In this document: positions 37,141 to 45,041 of the stretch, piece by piece
How positions within the stretch are numbered: position 1 is the first letter of the stretch
Layout: every line of letters starts with the position of its first letter
Translations under genes and position numbers: made by a program
Assembly: GCF_003315795.1 (NCBI RefSeq)
Contig: NZ_QMEY01000004.1
Coordinates: 1-64,000, forward strand
DNA: 64,000 nucleotides
From: Spongiactinospora rosea
GTDB lineage: Bacteria; Actinomycetota; Actinomycetes; Streptosporangiales; Streptosporangiaceae
Direction: 5' to 3'
Notes under the pieces: model-generated
Seen by the model: the letters and a program-made list of their open reading frames with translations, nothing else
Database searches by the model: none
What the model was told of the DNA's origin: nothing

Positions 37141-37287
37141 TCACCTGCGCCCGCCGAACGCCCAGTCGTGGACCTCCACGCCGGTGTATCGGCCGGCCGT
37201 CAGGACGTCGCGCGCCGCGTCCGGGCCCGGCGCCCGGAGCAGCGCCGCTGAGCCGGGCCGGTCGCGGTGGTGACAGAAGAACTCCAC
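37141..37287 (-). pseudogene. Probable internally deleted YCII-domain protein remnant
   Basis: The 48-aa frame from GTG 37287 begins VEFFCHHRDRPGS, which resembles the start of YCII-related proteins, and ends GRYTGVEVHDWAFGGRR, which resembles their end. The middle of about 45-50 residues is missing, while the frame is kept. The family match is from memory. It follows the LuxR-type gene by 12 bases on the same strand and could once have been co-transcribed with it. Whether the short product is made is unknown. Confidence 0.4.
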
Positions 37288-37299
37288 GCCGGACGCCTC

Positions 37300-40181
37300 T
37301 CACGGAGTGGGGGCGAAGAGGCCGAGGCGGTGGGCGGTGGCGGCGGCCTCGCCACGGGTGGCGGCCCCGAGCTTGGCCAAGATGTTGGAGACGTGGACGC
37401 TGACGGTCTTGACCGAGATGAACAGCTCCTCGCCGATCTCGCGGTTGCTGAGGCCGTCGGCGACCAGGCGGAGCACCCCGGTCTCGCGGGCGGTGAGGCC
37501 GAGCGGCGGGCCATCGGCCGCCGGCTCGCCGCCCAGGGCGATCCGCGCCCGGCGGGCCAGCGTGTCGATCCGGGTGGTCAGCGGCGCGGCGGCCAGCCGC
37601 AGGGCCGCCTCCGACGCCTTGGTCAGCCGCTCGGCCGCCGCGTCGCGCTCGCCGCAGGCGACGGCGGCCGACGCGGCCTCGAACAGGGCGCGGGCCCGGG
37701 GGTAGGGCTGGCCGAGCGCCGCCCAGGCCGCGGCGGCCGTGTCCCAGGCGGCCAGGGCCGCCTGGCCGCGCTCCCCCGCGGTGAGCGCGGCGAAGGCCAG
37801 GCCGTGGGCGTGCTGGACGTCTCCGGAGGTGCCGATCGTGCCGGCGTACTCGTGCAGGCCGGGCACCGGCGGCCCGCCGAGACCGGCCACCGCGACCAGC
37901 AGCGGCCAGGAGTAGCGGGGGCTGACCGTGAGGTCTTCTTCGCGCAGCGCGCGCGCCGCGATCTCGCGGGCCTCCTCGACCCGGCCCCGCGCGGCCAGCA
38001 GGTCGATCTCGCGCCGGAGGTTGGGCAGCACGGTCTGGGCCCGGTAGGTGCCACGCCGCAGCAGGTCACGGATCTCGGCGAGCTGCCGCGCCGCGGTGTC
38101 GAGGCGCCCCCGGGCCAGGGACACGTCGGCGGCGTAGCCGATCAGGCTGGCCCGGAACGGCGGCGGCGGAACCAGCTCCAGGGCATGCTCGATCACCTCC
38201 AGCGCCTCGTCCCACCGGCCCAGCGACACCAGCGGCTCGGCGAGGTTGATGGACAGGAACGCGCCCTGGGTGCGGGCCAGCCCGACGCTCGCGGCGTGCG
38301 CGATGCCGCGGCGCGCGACCTGCGCGGCCTCCTCGTGACGGCCCGCGCCCTCCAGCGCGTCGGACTTGGAGATGTCGTTGCGGTTGACCGCGGACACGGC
38401 CGAGGACCGCACGGCCAGCTCCCTCGCGGTGTCGAACAGCGGCATGTGCGGCGCCAGGTCGTAGTCCAGGCAGCGGACCCAGGCGACGGTGGTCATCGCC
38501 TCGGCCTCGGTGGCGGCGTCGCCGACCAGGTGGGCCGCCTCGATCGCCTCCAGCGCCTGGGCCTCCTTCTCCGCCCAGTCGCTCGGCTCGTACATCATCC
38601 GGCTGAGGTTCTCCATCAACTGGCCGCGCAGCTTGGTCGGCGGGTCGGCGGGCACCAGCAGCATGGCGGAGCGCAGGTCGTCGATGTAGCCGGGCCGCCC
38701 CAGGTCGTACTTGACCAGGCCGCGGGACCGCAGCAGGCGGGCGGCGCGCAGCGGCTCGGCCGCAGGGTCGGTCTCGCCGAGCGCCGTGGTGGCCATGGCC
38801 AGCGCCCGCTCGAACTCACCGGCCAGGTGCGCCACGGTGGCGCCGTGGCGGAGCACCTCGACGTGGTCGGCGCCGATCCGGCCGGCCGCGCCGGGCACCC
38901 GGTCCCACAGCTCCAGCACCCTGGTCAGCATCCGGAACTGCTCGATGTAGGCGGCCGACCGGCGCGCGGCGGCGGCCGCGTGCCAGGCGCTGACCAGCGC
39001 CTGGGTGGTGTCGTGCGCCTCGTGCCAGTGGTAGGCCAGCTCGATCTCGCCGCGCGGGGTGGGCAGCAGCCCGGGGTGGGCGGCCAGGGCCTCGGCGAAC
39101 CGGGTGTGCAGCCGGGCGCGCTCGCCGGGCAGCAGGTCCTCGTGGACGGCCTCGTGGATCAGCGCGTGGCGGAAGGCGTAACCCTCGGCGTCGGCGGTGA
39201 GGACGTTGCCCGCCACGGCGGGCCGCAGCGCCTGGGACAGCTCGTGATCGCCCAGCCCGGCGACGGCGGCGAGCAGGGCGTGCTCGATCCTGGCCCCACC
39301 GGCGCTGGCCACCCGCAGCAGCTCCTGGGTCTCCTCCGGCAGCCGCTCCACGCTGGCCAGCAGCAGGTCGCGCAGCGAGTCGGGGACGGCGTCGCGCTCG
39401 CCGCCGAGCAGGGCCTCGACGAACAGCGGGTTGCCCTCGCTGCGGGCATAGATCAGGTCGATGTCCGCCATCGCGGGCGCGCCGTCGAGGATGCCTGTGG
39501 CCTGCTGGATCACCTCGCGGCGGCTGAGCCTGGGCAGCTCCATGCGGGTCACCCGCTCCATCCGGCCCAGCTCGGCGAGCATCGGGCGCAGCGGGTGCTT
39601 GCGGTGGATCTCGTCGGCCCGGTAGGTCACCACGATCAGCATGCGGGCGTCGGAGGGCTGGTAGCGAACCAGGAAGGTGAGCAGGTCGCGGGTGGAGCCG
39701 TCGGCCCAGTGCGCGTCTTCGATGACCAGCACGGTCGGCTCGCGCTCGGCGAGCCGGTCGAGCAGGCCGAGGACGTGCTCGACAGCCGGGCGCGGGCCTG
39801 CGGGCCGTCGTCGTCGGGCTCGCCGAACTCCGGCAGCAGCCGGGCCAGCCCCCTGGCCGAGCCGCCCGGCAGCAGCGCGGCGATCGCCTCGCGGCCGAGG
39901 TCGCGGGTCAGCGTGCGCAGCACCGCCGCGAAGGGCGCGAACGGCAGGCCGTCGTGGCCCAGCTCAAGGCAGCCGCCGACCAGCACCCGGACATCGCCGC
40001 CCGCGCGGGCCGCGAACTCGCGGATCAGGCGGGTCTTGCCGACCCCCGCCTCACCGCCGACCAGCATGGTGGAGGCGCTGCCCTCGCGCGCGAGGCCGAG
40101 GGCACGCGTCAGGCCCGCCAGCTCGCCGGACCTGCCGACGAACCTCGGGCTCACCACTCGCGTGCTCACGCCCAAAAGCAT
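37300..40181 (-). pseudogene. LuxR-family ATP-binding regulator (LAL type) with a frameshift
   Basis: The N-terminal part (about 134 residues, from ATG 40181) has the AAA Walker A GGEAGVGKTRLI and a LARLLPEFGEPDDDGPQARARL segment. It runs out of frame near 39782. The sequence then continues in another frame with EHVLGLLDRLAE and the Walker B-like VLVIEDAHWADGS, long helical repeats, and a C-terminal LuxR helix-turn-helix (LTARETGVLRLVADGLSNREIGEELFIS). One missing base in the CTGTCGAG stretch (expected CTGTTCGAG) explains the break. The restored product would be about 960 aa, typical of LAL regulators. It could be a real inactivation or a sequence error. Confidence 0.82.
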
Positions 40182-40382
40182 GCCATCCGGCACCGACGTT
40201 TCCCGCCCCCGCTCATCGCCGCAGGCTGCGCGGGTGCAGCCGGCGGGCGGCGGGGGTGCGCCTGACGATCAGGCACGCCATCCGGCACCGACGTTCTCCG
40301 CCTGCGGCTCATCGCCGCAGGCTGCGTGGGTGCAGCCGGCGGCGCAACCTGCGGGCGGCAGGGGTGCGCCTGACGATCAGGC
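40182..40382. repeat. Tandem duplication of the transglutaminase gene 3' end (two copies)
   Basis: 40182-40274 and 40277-40382 are near-identical, differing by a 12-base gap and a few substitutions. Copy 2 contains the true C-terminus and stop of the transglutaminase-like gene (stop at 40309-40311). Copy 1 repeats the same LIVRRTPAARR...HPRSLRR ending and a stop at 40213-40215. Copy 1 ends exactly at the start codon of the LuxR-type gene. Confidence 0.85.
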
Positions 40383-42399
40383 GATGTACGGCGTCGCTGC
40401 GCCGCCACGCCTCCTCCGCGTCTTCGTGGGCGACCTGCTCCGGGGCGAATCGCACATAGTTCGAGATGTGCGCCAATGGCGTGAGATGCGACACCAGATC
40501 ATCGCCGTGCGCGTCACCGCCGCGCGCGGTCACCTCCTGGGCGGTCAGCGCGCTCTCCGCCGACAGCCCCAGGTCGTCGCACGCCTGCCGCCAGGCGCCC
40601 GCGACCCGTGCGCCGGGGTCGCCCGTCGTACGCCTGCGGCGACGCCGCCACCAGGGCAGCGCGGCGGCCAGCAGGACGTAACAGACGGCGAGCGCGCCCG
40701 CTGCGAGTACGGCGATCAGCCACCAGGCGGGGCCGCCGCCGGGGGTGGCGCGCCCGTCGCCGTCGCCGGGGCCGGTCTTGGGGCGCGGCTTGTTCTCGGT
40801 GGCCTTGCCCAGCTGTTCCTTGAGCCGCTGGCGGTCCTTCTCCACGGCGGACACGACGTCGTGGCGGTCCTTGGAACCGCTGCGCGGAGGAGTCGGGTCG
40901 AAGGCCAGCCAGCCCACGCCGTCGAACTTCACCTCCGCCCAGGCGAGGACATCGCCGGTGCGGACGTGGAAGGTCCCGTCCGTGCGCTCGCCGGGGCGGA
41001 AGCCGACCACGACCCTGCTGGGCAGGCCGATGGTCCGCGCCAGCAGCGCGTACGTGGACGCGAACTGCTCGGAAGTGCCCCGGCGCGACTGGCGCAGGAA
41101 GTAGTCCAGGCCGGGCAGCGAGTGGCCGGGCGGCGCGGTGATGTCGTACTTGGCGGCCGAGCGCATGAACGCCTCCAGGGCCTCGGCCTGCTGGTAGGGC
41201 AGTTCGGCGCCGCCGGTCGCCTGCCGGGCCAGCCTGGCGAACGCGGCGCGCTGCGGTCCCTTGGGGAAGTCGAGCAGGGCGGGGTCGGCGGTGGCGGCCG
41301 AATTGTCCAGGTCCGCCGCTTCGGGGCGGGCGATGCGCGAGGTCACCTGGTAGGTGAGGCCCTTCCTCGGGTCCGCGGTCGCCACGAGCGTGCCGCTTTC
41401 GGGGTCGGCGGCGACCTTGGGGGCACCGGCGACCCACGTCGGGCGCTGCGCGGCGGGCAGCCAGCGGTCCCGCAGCCCGGCCAGGGTGAACGTCTGCTGG
41501 ACGGTGTAGAACCGGCCCTGCCGCTCCTCGTCGGGCACGCGCCCCCCGGTCGGGCGGAACTTCGCCGATGACGTCCAGCGGACCCCGTCGTAGCGGTCGA
41601 GCACGGCGAGCCGCCAGTTCAGCGGCGTCTGGGAGCGGACGGTGAACAGGTCGGTCTCCGGCCGCCGCAGCCAGGCGGAGACCCGGTCCAGCGGGCTGAC
41701 GCTGTCGAAGCGGACGGGTTGCGGCGGTACGGCGTCGGCGCGCGGGTTGTACGGCTCGGCCGCCACCGGCAGCAGCGGGCCGAGCAGCATCGCCACGGCG
41801 GCGAGCGCGGCCAGCGCGGGCACCCCGGCCGCCGCCCACAGCGGCGGGCGGGCGTCGGCGAGCAGGGACAGCGCCGCCACCAGCGCCGCCACGGCGGCGG
41901 CGACCGGGAGGTTGGAGCCGGGCCCGTCCACGCCGAGCAGCAGCGCGGCCACGAACACGGCGATGGCGGGCAGGCCGGGCGCGGCGCGGGTCCTGGTGCG
42001 CGTCACCAGTTCGGCGCCGATCAGCGCGGCGGCCCACACGAGGGTGTAGACGAGGATGATCAGTGCGGGCTCGCCCGGGGCGGGCAGCAGCGTCGTGAGC
42101 AGGGCGTGCCAGGAGTTCGCCAGGTCGGTGACGGCGCGGGCGGCCACGGCGGGCTGCGCCTCGCCGTACACGAACACCGCCGCGCCCACCGGCCACAGGA
42201 GCAGGTCGGCCAGCAGGGCGAGCCACAGCGGCCGTCCCGCGCACAGCAACGCGACCAGCACCGGCCCCGCCGCCGCCACGGGCACGGCGGGCAGCAGGTC
42301 CCCCGGGTCGAAGACCCGCGCGAACCCCCACCCCGCGACCCCGGCCACCACCCCGGCCACCGCGAGCCTGACGACACCCACCCAGCCCAAGCCGGTCAT
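40309..42399 (-). CDS. Transglutaminase-fold membrane protein, catalytically degenerate (TgpA-like)
   Basis: This 696-aa protein has an N-terminal block of membrane helices (residues 5-215, DUF3488 type), a periplasmic transglutaminase-like domain (about 230-520), a further membrane helix (about 570-590) and a basic C-terminal tail. At the usual Cys-His-Asp positions it has Ser443 (GTSEQFA, normally CEQFA), Leu485 (VLAWAEV, normally HAW) and Asp501 (FDPTP). Only the Asp remains, so it probably binds rather than catalyses. ATG 42399 follows GGGAGGGGG. It belongs to the MoxR-DUF58 operon. Confidence 0.9.
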   Translation of the reverse strand: MTGLGWVGVVRLAVAGVVAGVAGWGFARVFDPGDLLPAVPVAAAGPVLVALLCAGRPLWLALLADLLLWPVGAAVFVYGEAQPAVAARAVTDLANSWHALLTTLLPAPGEPALIILVYTLVWAAALIGAELVTRTRTRAAPGLPAIAVFVAALLLGVDGPGSNLPVAAAVAALVAALSLLADARPPLWAAAGVPALAALAAVAMLLGPLLPVAAEPYNPRADAVPPQPVRFDSVSPLDRVSAWLRRPETDLFTVRSQTPLNWRLAVLDRYDGVRWTSSAKFRPTGGRVPDEERQGRFYTVQQTFTLAGLRDRWLPAAQRPTWVAGAPKVAADPESGTLVATADPRKGLTYQVTSRIARPEAADLDNSAATADPALLDFPKGPQRAAFARLARQATGGAELPYQQAEALEAFMRSAAKYDITAPPGHSLPGLDYFLRQSRRGTSEQFASTYALLARTIGLPSRVVVGFRPGERTDGTFHVRTGDVLAWAEVKFDGVGWLAFDPTPPRSGSKDRHDVVSAVEKDRQRLKEQLGKATENKPRPKTGPGDGDGRATPGGGPAWWLIAVLAAGALAVCYVLLAAALPWWRRRRRRTTGDPGARVAGAWRQACDDLGLSAESALTAQEVTARGGDAHGDDLVSHLTPLAHISNYVRFAPEQVAHEDAEEAWRRSDAVHRLIVRRTPAARRLRRRLHPRSLRR

Positions 42400-42581
42400 C
42401 GCACCCCCTCCCCCCACAAGGCGGACACCAACTCCCCCGGCCGCGCCACGGGCCTCCCCACCGAACCAAGGACCACCCGGCCCATACCGCCCGCGCCAGA
42501 CCGATCAAGCCCCCGCCGCACTACGAGCCTCCCCTGCGAGCCGTGGGCCGCCCCGGGCCGGGTGTGGGCCGGGCGGGTCAT
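42396..42581 (-). CDS. Possible 61-aa linking ORF between DUF58 and transglutaminase genes
   Basis: The frame starts at an ATG that overlaps the DUF58 stop (ATGA) and ends with a TGA that overlaps the transglutaminase start (ATGA). The 61-aa sequence is rich in R, G and V with no membrane segment or known motif, and codon use is not clearly gene-like. The double overlap suggests translational coupling across the gap even if the peptide itself has no role. It may also be a decayed gene. Confidence 0.35.
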   Translation of the reverse strand: MTRPAHTRPGAAHGSQGRLVVRRGLDRSGAGGMGRVVLGSVGRPVARPGELVSALWGEGVR

Positions 42582-43717
42582 CGGGTGGCTCCTCGCCAGG
42601 TGGCGGGGAGTTCGTCCAGGGTGGTGAGGTCGAGGACGGTGACGCCGGGGGGTGTGGCCGGGCGGGGCGCGGGGCCGGCGGTGCAGCGCAGCAGTACGAC
42701 GCGGTCGAAGCGGCGTCGGGCGGCCGACGCCTGGGGCACGCCGTCCGCGGCCAGGGCGGTGTCGCCGGACACCAGCACGAGCGCGCCGCCGCCGCGCGCC
42801 AGGCGTACCGCCTCGGTCACCCCGGAGTCTCCCGGGGTCACGGTGGCCAGCCGGTCCAAGATGGTCTCCGCGTCCTGCGGCCCGCCCTTGACCTCGGCCA
42901 GCAGGCCCCGCCCGGTGACGACCTTGACGGGGAAGCCCGCGCCCGCCGCCGCGACCGCCACCGAGGCCGCCGCGTCCACCGCGGTCTCGAACAGCTCCGC
43001 CGACGCGTACGCGCCCTCGCGGGTGTCGAGCACGACCGTAGTGCCGGGCAGGCTGGCGTCCACGAGCCGGCGGACCATCAGCGTGCCGGTGCGGGCGCTG
43101 GACCGCCAGTGGACGTGGCGCAGGTCGTCGCCGACGACGTACTCCCGCAAGGTGTGGAAGGTCGCGGTCCCGGCGGGCGCGTTGTCGCTGGTCGGCCCTT
43201 CCAGGTTGGGCGCGCGCCCGGAGGGCAGCACGGGGACGACCACCGTGCGCGGCCGGACCAGGAGCGTGGCCGCCTCGCCGTACCGGCGGACCCGGCGGGT
43301 GAGCCCCAGCGGATCGGCGCGGACCAGGTGCAGCGGCCCGACCGGGATCTCGCCCCTAGCCTGCGTGGGCAGCGGATAGCTCACCGAACGGGTGGTCGCC
43401 CTGGCGATGCCGGGAACGTCCACGCCGCGTTCGGTACCGCCGAAGCGGTCGCGGGCGCGCAGGCCGCGCAGGGTCCATCGGCCCTGGTTGTGGATGTGCA
43501 GCACGGCGACGGCCGCCTCGCCCCTCGGCACCTTCAGCGGCGTGATCTCCCTGTGCACGCCGAGCCTGGTACGCGGCGCGGTCCACAGCAGCGCCGCGCC
43601 GAGCGCCAGCACCGCCCCGCAGGCCAGCACGGCCAGCTCCGGGTAGCCGAGCGGGAACGCGGCGGCGTACAGGACCACGGCCCCCGCCGCGGCGCCCCGG
43701 CCCAGCGGGGTGAGCAT
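42578..43717 (-). CDS. DUF58 domain-containing protein (vWA-like, MoxR partner)
   Basis: This 379-aa protein has two N-terminal hydrophobic segments, a beta region, and the DUF58 core with the GDDLRHVHWRSSARTGTLMV signature (about residues 190-210). The C-terminal part resembles a von Willebrand A fold. DUF58 proteins usually work with MoxR ATPases and transglutaminase-like proteins on envelope assembly or maturation. Its start lies 4 bases after the MoxR stop, so the genes are co-transcribed. Confidence 0.9.
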   Translation of the reverse strand: MLTPLGRGAAAGAVVLYAAAFPLGYPELAVLACGAVLALGAALLWTAPRTRLGVHREITPLKVPRGEAAVAVLHIHNQGRWTLRGLRARDRFGGTERGVDVPGIARATTRSVSYPLPTQARGEIPVGPLHLVRADPLGLTRRVRRYGEAATLLVRPRTVVVPVLPSGRAPNLEGPTSDNAPAGTATFHTLREYVVGDDLRHVHWRSSARTGTLMVRRLVDASLPGTTVVLDTREGAYASAELFETAVDAAASVAVAAAGAGFPVKVVTGRGLLAEVKGGPQDAETILDRLATVTPGDSGVTEAVRLARGGGALVLVSGDTALAADGVPQASAARRRFDRVVLLRCTAGPAPRPATPPGVTVLDLTTLDELPATWRGATR

Positions 43718-43721
43718 GCGC

Positions 43722-45026
43722 CTACACCCCGGCGAGCGCCTGCGGCACCGGCGTCCCGGCCAGGATCTCCCCCACCAGGGCGCCCGCCGTGCGCTCGCGC
43801 AGCTCCGCCTCCGGGGTGAGCACCAGGCGGTGCGCGAGCACCGGCGCGGCCAGCGCCTTGACGTCCTCGGGCACCACGTAGTGCCGCCCGGCCGCGGCGG
43901 CCCGCACCCTCGCCGCGCGCAGCAGCGCCAGGCTGGCGCGCGGGCTCGCGCCCAGCCGGATCTCCGGCGAGGTACGCGTCGCGGCGACCACGCCGACCAC
44001 GTAGTCGTAGATCGGGTCGGCCACGTGGATGCGCGTCGCGAAGTCGATCATTCCGGCCACGTCCGAGGCCCGGGCCACCACCGGCAGCCGCTCCACCTGG
44101 GGCCCGGTCGGCATCCCCTTGAGCATCTGGACCTCGGCCGCGGGGTCGGGGTAGCCCACGGAGATCCGCATCAGGAACCGGTCGAGCTGCGCCTCCGGCA
44201 GCGGGTAGGTGCCGTCCATGTCCACCGGGTTCTGGGTGGCGACGACCAGGAACGGGCGGGGCACCGGATGGGGTTCGGAGTCGACGGTCACCCGGCGCTC
44301 CTCCATGACCTCCAGCAGCGCCGACTGGGTCTTGGGCGAGGCGCGGTTGATCTCGTCGCCGAGCACGATGTTGGCGAACACCGGGCCCTGGTGGAACTCG
44401 AACGTCCTGGACGCCTGGTTGAAGATCGACACGCCGGTGATGTCGGAGGGCAGCAGGTCCGGGGTGAACTGGATGCGCCGCCAGGTGGCTTCCACGCTGG
44501 CCGCGATGGCGCGGGCGAGGGTGGTCTTGCCGGTGCCCGGTACGTCCTCGATCAGCAGGTGGCCTTCGGAGAAGAGGCAGATCAGGGCCAGTTCGACGGC
44601 TTCGCGCTTGCCGCGGATGATGCGCTCGATGTTCTCGGCGAGCAGGTTGAAGCGCTGCGCGAACTGCCCGGCCAGCGCGGCCGCCTCGTTCTGGGGTCCA
44701 CTCTGTTCGAGTTGTCCTGTTTGCCCGGGGTACCCGGTCCCGTTGTGCGCCGGGGCGGCCCGGTGACCGCCGTGGGAGGCGGTGTGGCCGGGGGCCGGGT
44801 CCTGGCCGCCGTACGACCCGTACCCGGCCCCGTAGCCCGCCTGGCCGTTGGCGTGCCGCGGGTAGGACTGCTGCTCGCCGAGGTGGTCCTGGTGGCCCGC
44901 CGCTCCCCCGTGGTACGGCGGGCCGGGCGTGTGGCCCGGCAGGTCGTACGTCCCGTAGGACGTCTCCTGCTCCCGGTGACCGCCCTCCCCGTGAACCGGC
45001 GGCCGTCCGTACTGCTGATCGCTCAC
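43722..45026 (-). CDS. MoxR-family AAA ATPase
   Basis: This 434-aa ATPase has a Walker A VPGTGKTTLARAIA, Walker B NIVLGDEINRASPKTQ, an ATQNP sensor and a lid domain, all within residues 125-430. The first 120 residues form a G/H/Q/P/Y-rich disordered tail unusual for MoxR. It probably acts as a chaperone for the DUF58 and transglutaminase-like proteins encoded next. GTG 45026 follows AAGGGGG. Confidence 0.93.
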   Translation of the reverse strand: MSDQQYGRPPVHGEGGHREQETSYGTYDLPGHTPGPPYHGGAAGHQDHLGEQQSYPRHANGQAGYGAGYGSYGGQDPAPGHTASHGGHRAAPAHNGTGYPGQTGQLEQSGPQNEAAALAGQFAQRFNLLAENIERIIRGKREAVELALICLFSEGHLLIEDVPGTGKTTLARAIAASVEATWRRIQFTPDLLPSDITGVSIFNQASRTFEFHQGPVFANIVLGDEINRASPKTQSALLEVMEERRVTVDSEPHPVPRPFLVVATQNPVDMDGTYPLPEAQLDRFLMRISVGYPDPAAEVQMLKGMPTGPQVERLPVVARASDVAGMIDFATRIHVADPIYDYVVGVVAATRTSPEIRLGASPRASLALLRAARVRAAAAGRHYVVPEDVKALAAPVLAHRLVLTPEAELRERTAGALVGEILAGTPVPQALAGV

Positions 45027-45041
45027 TGAGTCGCCCCCTTC

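Noticed and set aside
37267..41571. A 1434-codon open frame on the plus strand
   Set aside because: It runs antisense through the LuxR-type and transglutaminase genes, has low-complexity G/A/R/Q composition and no domains. It is a GC-driven shadow.
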